Positions 54,070-62,957 of a stretch of 64,000 nt of DNA are shown piece by piece. The stretch is from Sphingobium sp. DEHP117 (GTDB lineage Bacteria; Pseudomonadota; Alphaproteobacteria; Sphingomonadales; Sphingomonadaceae). Each line of letters begins with the position of its first letter. Within the stretch, counting starts at the first letter, position 1. The notes under the pieces were generated by a model. It worked only from the letters and a program-made list of their open reading frames with translations, made no database searches and had not been told where the DNA came from. A program made the position numbers and the translations under genes. Where the stretch lies: NCBI RefSeq assembly GCF_030867385.1, contig NZ_JAPFBJ010000001.1:124001-188000 (forward strand), written 5' to 3'.

Positions 54070-54846
54070 TTATGCCTCGAAGTAGCGCTCCAGCCCATAG
54101 CCGAGCGTGCGACCGACATGGGAGGTTATCTCGACGAAGCGGCGCTTGTCCGTCTCACTCCAGTGCATGTCGCTGAGCTTCAGGAACTGGGTAAGGTCGC
54201 GGTCCTTGTTTGCCTGGGGGCGCTGGGAGAGGAGATAATTCTCGACATAGGCGATCTCCTCCGCCTCAAACTCGAGATAGGCGCCGATCTTGTTGGCGGC
54301 CGCAGCCGGGTCTGCCGCCATCTCGTGAAAGTTGATCTCCAGAAAATCCTGCCCCATGTCTTCCAGCCGCTGGCGGGACGCGAACCAGGCCTGATGGCAG
54401 TCGGTCCATTCGCGGGCATGATTTTCGAGCGACTGGTCCGGGAATTTCTTCACCTTCGACTGGATGTTGTCCACATGACGGCGCGAGCAATGGATGAACT
54501 TGGCGTCGCTGTGATAGGTCGCCAGATCGGGCGCTGCGAGGATAGGCGCGATTGTGGGCGTCTTGTCGACGATGTAAGTGGCCTTCCACTGATCGGAAAG
54601 ATAGGCCTCATAGCCCCCGATCAGCGAACGGATCAGTTCATCCGCCTTGAGGCCAGAAAGCCCGTTGCCCGGCACGTTTGCGCCGATGCCCGACTGGCCG
54701 TTGCGGCGGACCGAGGCGATAATTTCGGACAGGATGGGGACGAGGTGCCCCTCGCCATAGCCCTTGTAGCGGGTGCCCGCTATGGCGTTGCGCAACGCCG
54801 AGGTGCCGGATCGGGTGGACCCGAGGATATAGAGGATCGTGGTCAT
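54070..54846 (-). CDS. Sulfotransferase family protein
   Basis: The product is 258 residues with the phosphosulfate-binding loop ILGSTRSGTSALRN at residues 7-20 and a 3'-phosphate binding stretch HCSRRHVDNIQSK near 120. It probably uses PAPS to sulfate a sugar or protein. It is the last gene of the secretion operon, 13 bases after the glycosyltransferase, and would sulfate the glycan or substrate handled by that operon. Confidence 0.88.
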   Translation of the reverse strand: MTTILYILGSTRSGTSALRNAIAGTRYKGYGEGHLVPILSEIIASVRRNGQSGIGANVPGNGLSGLKADELIRSLIGGYEAYLSDQWKATYIVDKTPTIAPILAAPDLATYHSDAKFIHCSRRHVDNIQSKVKKFPDQSLENHAREWTDCHQAWFASRQRLEDMGQDFLEINFHEMAADPAAAANKIGAYLEFEAEEIAYVENYLLSQRPQANKDRDLTQFLKLSDMHWSETDKRRFVEITSHVGRTLGYGLERYFEA

Positions 54847-54859
54847 GGGAGCATCCTTC

Positions 54860-56173
54860 CTATCCGGCGAGCGCGATCTGCGGCCGCGCCTGGGCCGGTG
54901 TCATGAGCGAATGCGCAAGGTCGACATGGCGCGACCAGGCGAGATCGAGCGAGATTTCATCCTCCACCTGAGCGGAGATCGAATCCCACAGGGCGGCGTT
55001 GCCGATGCATTGCGTCATCAGCTGGGAAAGGCCCGACACGCTGCCCGGTGCGAAGCTGAGGCCGTTGCGGCCGTGCTCGATCCGCTCGATCAGGCCGCCG
55101 GCGCGCGAGGCGAGGATCGGCCGACGCGCTTCCCATGCTTCGGATACCACCAGCCCGAATGTTTCAGGCCAGACCGAGGGCACGACCACCCAGTCGACGC
55201 TGTTCATGAGTTCGAACACGTTTTCACGGGAGTAGGCGCCCATCTCGGTTACGCGCAGGTTTTCGGGGGCGTTGTCGAGGGCTTTTTCTATGCGGAGAAG
55301 ATAGTCCGGGCTGGCGTGGCTCTTGTTGCCGCCGAAGATCTTGACCTCGACCGGAGTGTCGGACCCTTCCGCCGCGACGCGCGCCGCCTGTAGGAGCACG
55401 TCTATCCCCTTAGCGTCGACAAACTGGCCGAAGTAACCGAAAACATTGAGTTTTTCGCTGTGAGTTGCCTGCCAGCCCGCCGGGCGGCTGGTGCGGTGGC
55501 CGTTGGGGATGACCGACATCTTGTCACGCGGGATGCCCCATTCGATGAACCGCTCCGCCAGATAGGCGGACGGCGACACGAAATGATCGACTTTGGAAAA
55601 GGCGCGCTGGAAAAACCGCTTGCGCAAGGTGAACTCCTCCGCCGAGCGGCCGGGGAAACACTTCACGCACTGGTCGGGCGCGGCCTGATGGCAGATCGCC
55701 CGCTCATGATAGCGGAACAGCTGCCCCTGCGAATAGCACATGGCCAGATATTCGTGCAGCGTGTAGATGATCTTCACATTGGGCAGCACCTTGCGGCACA
55801 GCTCGATGAATTCCAGCCCCACCCAGAGCGAATGATGGATGTGGATCACATCCGGCTGGTGATCTTCCAGAAAGCGCGCGAGCATCTTGTTGCGGCGCGG
55901 ATCGTGGACGACATGATAGAAATCGTCGAACTTGAAGCCGCCGAGGATATACTCGTTCTCGGTTTCCGGCAGCGCGCTGATGACCGAGCCGACCTTGACA
56001 TATTGCGGGAACATGCGCCCGTCGATCCCGGCGAGCAGCACGGCATCGAAGTCTTCGCCCGCCGCCGCCATGTCGTGCAGATCCTTGGCGACATATTGCG
56101 CGCCGCCCTTCATCACGCGGGGGTGATAGAGCGCGACGGTGAGGTATTTCGGTTTGGCAGTGGGCAGTGTCAT
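54860..56173 (-). CDS. Glycosyltransferase family 4
   Basis: The product is 437 residues from the ATG at 56173 (MTLPTAKPKYLTVALYHP), overlapping the stop of the next gene upstream by four bases (ATGA). The open frame runs 99 codons further but through that gene. GT-B features: PETFGLVVSEAWEARRPILAS (E-x7-E type) near residue 325, and an N-terminal GGAQYVAKDLHDM stretch. It adds a sugar to a glycan or protein. A CxxC-like pair in CHQAAPDQCVKC near residue 155 resembles a zinc-binding knuckle found in some members. Confidence 0.88.
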   Translation of the reverse strand: MTLPTAKPKYLTVALYHPRVMKGGAQYVAKDLHDMAAAGEDFDAVLLAGIDGRMFPQYVKVGSVISALPETENEYILGGFKFDDFYHVVHDPRRNKMLARFLEDHQPDVIHIHHSLWVGLEFIELCRKVLPNVKIIYTLHEYLAMCYSQGQLFRYHERAICHQAAPDQCVKCFPGRSAEEFTLRKRFFQRAFSKVDHFVSPSAYLAERFIEWGIPRDKMSVIPNGHRTSRPAGWQATHSEKLNVFGYFGQFVDAKGIDVLLQAARVAAEGSDTPVEVKIFGGNKSHASPDYLLRIEKALDNAPENLRVTEMGAYSRENVFELMNSVDWVVVPSVWPETFGLVVSEAWEARRPILASRAGGLIERIEHGRNGLSFAPGSVSGLSQLMTQCIGNAALWDSISAQVEDEISLDLAWSRHVDLAHSLMTPAQARPQIALAG

Positions 56174-57672
56174 AGCAGCGACTGATCCATCAAAGTGTCG
56201 ACGACGTGCGGGGTATCGGCATAGGTTTCCGAGAAGTGCGCGCGGTTGAGCCACATGAAACTGCGCACGTGCGGGGGCATGGATTTGCCGACGCCCTCCA
56301 TGTGGATCCAGCGGGCGCTGGTGTCGATCGTCACCGGCACGCCTTGTTGCAGGGCATCCAGCCCGAAGGCGGCGTCTTCGTAATAGGCATAGATGTAATC
56401 GGTCGAAAGGCCGCCCATTTTGGCGAATTGTTTCTTGCGGATCTTCCACAGGGCGGCGCTGGGAATGCATATCTGCTGCGGCACGCCTGCCATCGCCCGC
56501 GCGAGCGACTGCCGGTCCGCATCGATATCGAGCGTCAGGCCCTTGCCGAAATGTTCGACGCGCAACGCGTGGTCAATGCCGGTGCTGGCATGGCTCACCA
56601 GATCCTGCACCACATACATGCCCGAGTGCATCAGCAGGCCGTCGCCATAATAGAGCATCGCGCCGTGCAACCCGTCACCCGGATCGCTCAGCAAAAAGCC
56701 GAGCGAGCCTTCGGCATTGTCGAGCGGGGGGAACACGTCCGGGTTCATGAAGATGAGCACATTGCCGCGCGCCACGCTCGCGCCGAAATTATTGCCTGCG
56801 GAAAAGCCCGAATTCCCGCTGCAGTTGTAGAGCGAGATGGCGATCGGGTGGATCTGGCAGAAGGCCAGCACCTCCTCGGCCAGCGTGGCGGCGTTGTCGA
56901 CCTCGTTCAAAACGACGATCACCTCGATCGCCGCACGCTCTAGAAACTCGGCGAGTTCCGACAATTGCACCAACAGCATGTCCGCCTTGCGATAGATGGT
57001 GATGACGATGCTGCTGCGCACCTTGCGCTCTGTGTCGAGCGCGAGGATGCGGGAGAAGGTCATCCCGTCGATCACCCGCTGCCAGATCGGCAGGAACTGG
57101 CGGTGCAGCCGCTTGGCCGAGCCGAGAGTCTCGCCGATCGGCCGATCCGAGAGAATTGCGCAGGCGCCCATCGCCTGTTGCAGGAAGCGCTCGGGCGAAA
57201 GCCAGCGCGCCGCATTCTGCCGGTGAAGCGCCACGCCGTTGACGAAGACGGTGAGGGCGGAGTGGATCAGGAACGGCTCCGCCTCGTCCACCTTGAGCAG
57301 CGCGAGAAAACCGGAGGGCCGGTCATGATCGCCGAGCACGTTGTTGACGTCTACCCGGTCGTACCAGCACGGCGCGGCGTGGGGGAACCGGTATTTGACA
57401 TAGCCGACCTGCACCGTGATCTCGAGCGTTTCGAAGATGCGGCGATCGGCCCAGCCGGTGATGAAGAAGTCGCCCTTGTCCGAGCAGAGCACGGACTCAA
57501 TGTTCACATAATCATTGAGGTGGATGCCGCGTCGCTCAAGGATGCCGAATTCCTTGAAGTGGTTGAACACGGCGTCACGATCCCGGCCGCTGAAATACTC
57601 GGCGAGGTCGGAGTTGCTGGCGATATAGTCATCGAAGCTGAATTCCTTCAGCACGTCGGTCACCATGTTCAT
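56170..57672 (-). CDS. Glycosyltransferase family 2 with N-terminal beta-sandwich-like module
   Basis: The product is 500 residues from the ATG at 57672; it overlaps the stop of the Sel1-repeat gene by four bases. Residues 1-60 are helical, 60-165 form a beta-rich module (FFITGWADRRIFETLEITVQV, then YDRVDVNNVL), and the GT-A domain follows from about residue 225: RSSIVITIYRKADML, ending the Rossmann part with the NPDVFPP DxD-like acidic region (NPD). A metal-dependent GT2 mechanism is likely. It is translationally coupled on both sides. Confidence 0.86.
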   Translation of the reverse strand: MNMVTDVLKEFSFDDYIASNSDLAEYFSGRDRDAVFNHFKEFGILERRGIHLNDYVNIESVLCSDKGDFFITGWADRRIFETLEITVQVGYVKYRFPHAAPCWYDRVDVNNVLGDHDRPSGFLALLKVDEAEPFLIHSALTVFVNGVALHRQNAARWLSPERFLQQAMGACAILSDRPIGETLGSAKRLHRQFLPIWQRVIDGMTFSRILALDTERKVRSSIVITIYRKADMLLVQLSELAEFLERAAIEVIVVLNEVDNAATLAEEVLAFCQIHPIAISLYNCSGNSGFSAGNNFGASVARGNVLIFMNPDVFPPLDNAEGSLGFLLSDPGDGLHGAMLYYGDGLLMHSGMYVVQDLVSHASTGIDHALRVEHFGKGLTLDIDADRQSLARAMAGVPQQICIPSAALWKIRKKQFAKMGGLSTDYIYAYYEDAAFGLDALQQGVPVTIDTSARWIHMEGVGKSMPPHVRSFMWLNRAHFSETYADTPHVVDTLMDQSLL

Positions 57673-59312
57673 GGGGCGAGAGTCTCCAGTTCTGGCTGGG
57701 TTTCGGCGGCGGGCTGGTCTGCGGGCGCGGGGCTGAGGGCCATGGCGCGCTTGTGCCAATGGTCGGCCTTGGCGTCGTCGCGCGCGACATACTCGCCGTC
57801 GCGATAGAGGTTATGCAGCGCCCAGAGGGAAGGGCCGTGATCTCGTGCCGCAGCTTCCTCCAGCAACTCCAGGCCGGAGCGGGCGTCGGCAGGGGCGGGG
57901 TCAAGCCCGCGCAGGCGCAGGAAGGCGAGGTTGAACAGGCCGTCCGCAGAACCAAGTTCGGTGGCCTGGTGATACTGACGCGCGGCGGCGGCATAGTCCT
58001 CGCGCCCGGCGTGGATGATGCCGAGCTGGATGCAGGCGGCGTGGCTGCCGCGCGCGGCAGCGTCTTCAAGCAGCGTGATAATCTCCGGCGTGTCGTTGCC
58101 CGCGTCCAGCATCAGCATCGCGATGTGATAGGGCGCATCGATGCTGCCAGCTTGGGCGGCTTGCTTGAACAGGGCGATGGCGGTGGCGCGGTCAGCTGTC
58201 ACGCCGCGCCCTCCGGCGGTGAGCGCGGCGAGCGCCTCAATCGCGGGCAGCAGATCCTGCTCTGCCGCCTGTCTGATCCAGCCCAACGCCTTCTCGTCAT
58301 CCTGCGGCACGCCGAGCCCCGCGAGATAGAGCTTGCCGAGCAGAAACTGCCCGACGGGGTCACCCTGTTCCGCCGCCTCGCGGAACACACTGGCGCCGGA
58401 GATATAATCGCGCGGTTCCATTGCTTCGGTGAGCAGGAAGCCCAGCGAGAGCGTTGCGTTGCGGTTGCCGCGCACGCTGGCCCGGCGGAACCATGTCTCG
58501 GCGGCGCTCACGTCCCGCGCGGTGCCTCTGCCATCGCGATAGAGGCTGCCCAAGTAGAGCATCGCCTCCACCTGGCCGTCTTCGGCGGCGCGGGTGAGCA
58601 GGCGGAAGGCGTCGGCATCGCTGCCCTGTTGCGCGTGGCCGTCTATGATGAGCAGGGCGAGCGCCATGCAGGCGGCGGCATCGCCCGCCTCGCTCGCCGC
58701 GCGGAACCAGCGCTCGGACTGGTCGGGCCGCGCCTCGGCATCCTCGCCGCCTGCATAGAGCATGCCGAGGCAGCGCTGCGCGAACACATTGCCCTGCTCC
58801 GCCGCCGCAAGAAACAGTCGCTCCGCCTGCGCGCGGTCTGCCTCGACCCCGAGGCCATAAACATATTGATAGGCCAGATGCGCCTGACCCGTCGCCAAGC
58901 CTGCGTCCGCAGCCTTGCGGTTCCAGTGCGCGGCTTGATCATGGTCGGGCTGGACGGAGAGCAGGCCGAGCAGGCGGTGGGTGCCGCCAGTGTCCCCCTC
59001 GACAGCGCGCTGGCCGCGCCCGGCGAGATAGAAGTCACCAAGCTTCGCCCATGCCTCGGCATGGTCCAGGTCGGCGGCACGTTGATACCACTCCAGCGCC
59101 TGCGCGAAGTCCTGCAGCGCGCCGAGGCCATGCTCATAGACCTCACCCAGGCGGTACATCGCGTCTACATTGCCGGCGTCTGCGAGGCGGCGGGTTAGGG
59201 TGATCGCGGTTGCGAAGTCCTGCCGCCCGAAGGCCGCGTCGAGATCCGCCGGTGTCGGCAGCGGCTCCGGCTTGGTACGCTTGAGGAAGAGGTCTTTGAG
59301 GTTCACCATCAT
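57669..59312 (-). CDS. Sel1/TPR repeat protein
   Basis: This 547-residue protein is built of about twelve Sel1-like repeats of 36 residues with the AExGxxxAxxxLGxxY pattern (for example DAMYRLGEVYEHGLG, EAMLYLGSLYRDGRG). It has no signal peptide or catalytic motif. Such solenoids serve as protein-protein platforms. Its start overlaps the HlyD stop and its stop overlaps the GT2 start, so it is made together with the secretion adaptor and may bring transferases and the secreted protein together. Confidence 0.9.
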   Translation of the reverse strand: MMVNLKDLFLKRTKPEPLPTPADLDAAFGRQDFATAITLTRRLADAGNVDAMYRLGEVYEHGLGALQDFAQALEWYQRAADLDHAEAWAKLGDFYLAGRGQRAVEGDTGGTHRLLGLLSVQPDHDQAAHWNRKAADAGLATGQAHLAYQYVYGLGVEADRAQAERLFLAAAEQGNVFAQRCLGMLYAGGEDAEARPDQSERWFRAASEAGDAAACMALALLIIDGHAQQGSDADAFRLLTRAAEDGQVEAMLYLGSLYRDGRGTARDVSAAETWFRRASVRGNRNATLSLGFLLTEAMEPRDYISGASVFREAAEQGDPVGQFLLGKLYLAGLGVPQDDEKALGWIRQAAEQDLLPAIEALAALTAGGRGVTADRATAIALFKQAAQAGSIDAPYHIAMLMLDAGNDTPEIITLLEDAAARGSHAACIQLGIIHAGREDYAAAARQYHQATELGSADGLFNLAFLRLRGLDPAPADARSGLELLEEAAARDHGPSLWALHNLYRDGEYVARDDAKADHWHKRAMALSPAPADQPAAETQPELETLAP

Positions 59313-60673
59313 TGCGGCTCCCGCATGGCTTCGACCGAGGCGCGCTGTGCGCCGCTCAGCAGATAGGAAAGGATCGTGCGCTTGCCGACGAGTATGTCTC
59401 CGTTCAGCGTCATGCCCGGGATGAGACGGAAGTCGCTCGGCACGTTGGTGAGCCTGGCGTTTTCGATTCGCACCCGCACCTTGAAGAAGGGCGCTGTCTG
59501 GCGGCCGTCGCGGTCTTGCGTGAAGCTGCCCTCGCTGATCGAGGAGACGACGCCCTGAGCCGTGCCATGGCGGAGGAAATCATAGGCGTCGAGCTTGACC
59601 GTGACTTTCTGGCCGCGCTCGATAAAGCCGATATCCTTGGCGTTGACCGCGATCTCCGCTTCCAGCTTGCCGCGGATCGGCGTGATCGTGAACAGGGGCT
59701 TCTGGCTCTGGCCCGGGTCGATGATTGAGCCGATCGACGCCTCGCCGATATCGAGCACGACGCCGTCCTCGGGCGCTACGAGGTTTACGAAATCGCTGAA
59801 CTTGCGCGCCTTGGTGGCTTCGCCCTTGTCGTCATTGAGCTGACGCCGCGCGGTGGCGAGCTGAAGCCCCGCGTCGTTGCGCCATTTGCTGACATAGGCT
59901 TCGCGCTGGGCGCGCAGGGCGGCGATCTCGCTGCGGATCTGGGCTGCCTCGTGCTGGCTTTCCTTCATCTGCCGCTCGACCGCCGTGCGGTCCGACGTCG
60001 CGATCATGGTGTTTAGCTTGGAGCCGAAGCCTTTCGCCTCGAGCTCGGAGCGCATGTCCCTGATCCGCGTGGCGATGGCGAGCTGCTGGCTGTAGTTGCC
60101 GGCATTGGTGCTGGCGCGCCCTTCCGAGGTCTTGAGCGCCATGATGCGCGCGTCGAAATCGGTGAGTGACTGGCGCAGCTCTGCCTGCCGCTGGTTGTAG
60201 ATGCTCATCTGCAGGTCCGAGTCCGCGTCCCGCCGGGAGGGGCTATAGGCGCGCCCGTCGACCTCCGCCTGCAGCCGCTCGACCATCGCCCGGTTGGCGA
60301 CGCCGCGCATCTCATATTGCTCCAGATTGGCCTTGGCGAAAGTGGGATCGAGGGTGGCGAGGATCTGGCCCTTGCGCACGACATCGCCCTCGCGGACCTT
60401 GATTTCCTTGACGATCGAGCGGTCGAGCGGCTGGACGAACAGCGAGCCTTCCAGCGGCACGATCTTGCCCGAGCTTTCAACGACGCGATCGAGCGGCACT
60501 ACCGCCATCAGAAGGATGGACAGCAGCAGCATGCCCGACAGCACATACATGAAGCTGAACGAGCGGTTGGGCAGGGTGCGCGCCAGCACGGCCTGCGTTT
60601 CCGACTGGAAAACCGCGACCGCATTGGCTCCGCCGCCCGTATTACTGATGATGAGGGATCGCGATGCGGTCAA
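59309..60673 (-). CDS. HlyD-family type I secretion adaptor
   Basis: The product is 454 residues. The start is a TTG at 60673 with GAGGTGA well placed; no ATG is available before the membrane segment. It has one membrane segment (about residues 42-64), the EGDVVRKGQILATLD biotinyl-like half-motif near residue 97, a long helical coiled-coil region to about residue 290, and the second lipoyl half and barrel near LVAPEDGVVLDI. It links the inner membrane ABC transporter to a TolC-like outer membrane channel. It overlaps the transporter gene by 32 bases. Confidence 0.92.
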   Translation of the reverse strand: MTASRSLIISNTGGGANAVAVFQSETQAVLARTLPNRSFSFMYVLSGMLLLSILLMAVVPLDRVVESSGKIVPLEGSLFVQPLDRSIVKEIKVREGDVVRKGQILATLDPTFAKANLEQYEMRGVANRAMVERLQAEVDGRAYSPSRRDADSDLQMSIYNQRQAELRQSLTDFDARIMALKTSEGRASTNAGNYSQQLAIATRIRDMRSELEAKGFGSKLNTMIATSDRTAVERQMKESQHEAAQIRSEIAALRAQREAYVSKWRNDAGLQLATARRQLNDDKGEATKARKFSDFVNLVAPEDGVVLDIGEASIGSIIDPGQSQKPLFTITPIRGKLEAEIAVNAKDIGFIERGQKVTVKLDAYDFLRHGTAQGVVSSISEGSFTQDRDGRQTAPFFKVRVRIENARLTNVPSDFRLIPGMTLNGDILVGKRTILSYLLSGAQRASVEAMREPQ

Positions 60674-62837
60674 AATTCGTCACCTCAATTGAGCGGTTTT
60701 GCGTGTGCCACATGTGCTGATAGATCTCGTTGCCCTGCAGCAGCTCGTGGTGGGAGCCGATGGCGTCCAGGCGCCCCTTCTCGAGCACCAGGATCTTGTC
60801 TGCATCGACAAGCATGGCGAGCCGGTGTGACACGCAGATGATCGTGCGCCCTTGCGCGATGCGCATCAGGTTGGCGTTGATGATGGCCTCGGATTCCGCG
60901 TCGAGCGCCGAGGTTGCCTCGTCCAGGATCAGGATCGGCGGATCGAGGATCAGCGCGCGGGCGATGGCGAGCCGCTGGCGCTGGCCGCCCGAGAGGTTCG
61001 CCGCGCCTTCGGTAAGCAGGGTGTCATAGCCCTGCGGCAGGCGCTCGATGAACTCCTCCGCCCCGGCGAGCTGGGCGACGCGCACGATCTCCGAGAAGGT
61101 GGCATGCGGCTTGGCGATGCCGATATTCTCGCGGATCGTGCCGCTGAACAGGAAATTCTCCTGCCCCACCACGCCGATGCAGGTGCGCAGGTGCTGAAGG
61201 TCGATCTCGCGCAGGTCCATGCCGTCGATCTTGATGATGCCCTCATACTGGTTGTTGAGGCCCTGAAGCAGGCGGGTGATCGTCGTCTTGCCCGAGCCTG
61301 AGCGCCCCATCACGCCGAGGAAGGTGCCGGAGCGCGCCTCGAAGCTCACGCCGTCCAGTGCCTGCGGCGCGCCGGGGGCATAGCGGAAGCTGACGTCCGA
61401 GAAGGAGATGTTGCCGGAGATCGGCTGGCGCAGGCCGGTGCCGATACGGGTCAGCTCCGGCTGGGCGTTGACCACCGAGCCGACCTCGGCGACCGCTTCC
61501 TTGATCTCGCCATAATCCTGCATCAGCTGCGCGAGCTGGATGATCGGCTGGGTGGCGCGGTTGCCGAGCATGATGAACGCCATCAGCGAGCCTGCCTGAA
61601 AACTCGCCGGATCGACCAGCGTGAGATAGGCGCCGAGCAGGAAGGTGCCGGAGAAGATCAGCCGCTCGAACGGCAGGGAGAGCGTCTGCGGGATGTTGGC
61701 AGTGCGCCCCAGCTCATAGCGCGCATCGACGGACTGGGCGACGCGCGCGTCCCACTCGCCGCGCCTGCGCCCCTCCAGCGCGAGCGACTTGATGGTCTTG
61801 ATGCCGTAGATGCTCTCGACCAGATGGGTGTTCTTGCGCTGCTCGGCCGCGACGACCGCCTTGAAACGTCGGCCGATGACCTCTGCATAATGATAGACGA
61901 TGAAGGCGAGCACGCAGGCGAGGCTGAGCACCGTCAGCGTGAGCGCCCAGTTGAGCACGAACAGGATCGGCACCACGATCGCCACCACCACGAGATCAAG
62001 CGCGGTCTGCAGCAGCTTGCCGGTGAGGAAGCTGCGGATCTGGTAGATCTTGGCTAACTTGGACTGGATGAGGCCGGTGGGGTTGCGCTCGAAAAAGTCG
62101 AGCGGGAGGTTGAGCATCCGGTCCAGCAGATAGAGGCTCAGGCGCCCGTCGATGCGCGTCGCCATCACCTCCATATAGAGGCGCCGGGAGTATCCCGCGA
62201 TCATCTCGAACACGATGAGGAGCACCACCGCGCCGCACATCACGGTCAAGGTCGAGTAGCTGTGGTTGACCATCACCCGGTCGAGCACGATCATCGAGAG
62301 GATCGGCGGGAACAGCGAGAAGACGGTGGTGATGATGGACGCAAGGCCGATATCGCGCAGCAGCGTCCGTTCGAGCAGCAGTTGCGAGACGATCCACCGC
62401 ATGCTGAATGGCTGCACGCTGTCTGTGAGCTTATAATGACGTTTGGCGAGGATTACCTCGCCGGTGCAGAGCCGCTCGAACCGCTGTTGATCGAGCGCGA
62501 TGTCGACGGAGTCCGGCCCGGCCTCGGCATCGCGCGCCAACAGGATCGGCCCCTGCGGCGTATCTTCGACCAGGCCTTCGAGGATCAGGAAGCTGCCGTC
62601 ACGCAGGCCCAGCATCGCCGGGAACGCGCCCTGCAACTGGGTGATGGATGCCCACTCGATCTGGAGCGGGCGCAGCTCTATTCCCAGCTCGCGCGCCATG
62701 CCGACGACAGTGTCGAGCGGCACGTCCGCGTCAACGAGCGCATAGGATCGCCGCAATTCGTCCTCGGTCGTCTCGATTCCCGTGCGGGCCGCGACATGGA
62801 CAAACGCGCTGAGGAAATAACCGCAGTTCAGCTTCAT
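60642..62837 (-). CDS. Type I secretion ABC transporter with C39-like domain
   Basis: The product is 731 residues from the ATG at 62837 (MKLNCGYFLSAF), preceded by AGG. Residues 1-130 resemble the C39 peptidase-like domain; Cys5 is present but the usual catalytic His (HFVVL) is replaced in GSFLILEG, so proteolysis is unlikely. A six-helix membrane domain follows, then an ATPase with GRSGSGKT (Walker A), LSGGQRQRLAIARAL (signature) and ILILDEATSALD (Walker B). It is of the HlyB/bacteriocin-exporter kind and would export RTX-type substrates without leader removal. Confidence 0.92.
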   Translation of the reverse strand: MKLNCGYFLSAFVHVAARTGIETTEDELRRSYALVDADVPLDTVVGMARELGIELRPLQIEWASITQLQGAFPAMLGLRDGSFLILEGLVEDTPQGPILLARDAEAGPDSVDIALDQQRFERLCTGEVILAKRHYKLTDSVQPFSMRWIVSQLLLERTLLRDIGLASIITTVFSLFPPILSMIVLDRVMVNHSYSTLTVMCGAVVLLIVFEMIAGYSRRLYMEVMATRIDGRLSLYLLDRMLNLPLDFFERNPTGLIQSKLAKIYQIRSFLTGKLLQTALDLVVVAIVVPILFVLNWALTLTVLSLACVLAFIVYHYAEVIGRRFKAVVAAEQRKNTHLVESIYGIKTIKSLALEGRRRGEWDARVAQSVDARYELGRTANIPQTLSLPFERLIFSGTFLLGAYLTLVDPASFQAGSLMAFIMLGNRATQPIIQLAQLMQDYGEIKEAVAEVGSVVNAQPELTRIGTGLRQPISGNISFSDVSFRYAPGAPQALDGVSFEARSGTFLGVMGRSGSGKTTITRLLQGLNNQYEGIIKIDGMDLREIDLQHLRTCIGVVGQENFLFSGTIRENIGIAKPHATFSEIVRVAQLAGAEEFIERLPQGYDTLLTEGAANLSGGQRQRLAIARALILDPPILILDEATSALDAESEAIINANLMRIAQGRTIICVSHRLAMLVDADKILVLEKGRLDAIGSHHELLQGNEIYQHMWHTQNRSIEVTNFDRIAIPHHQ

Positions 62838-62957
62838 CAAACCTATCTCTTGTTCGCCGGACCGGGACTTCGAGCGTGCGATTCCGTGCAAGACGTGTTC
62901 GCTGTGGTTCTAGAGAAGTGGAATTAGGAAAGTCTTGGGGTTTGAGGTTAATTCCCC

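Noticed and set aside
57753..59198. Long plus-strand open frame opposite the Sel1-repeat gene
   Set aside because: The Sel1 repeats and overlapping neighbours support the minus strand. The opposite frame shows only composition-driven repeats.
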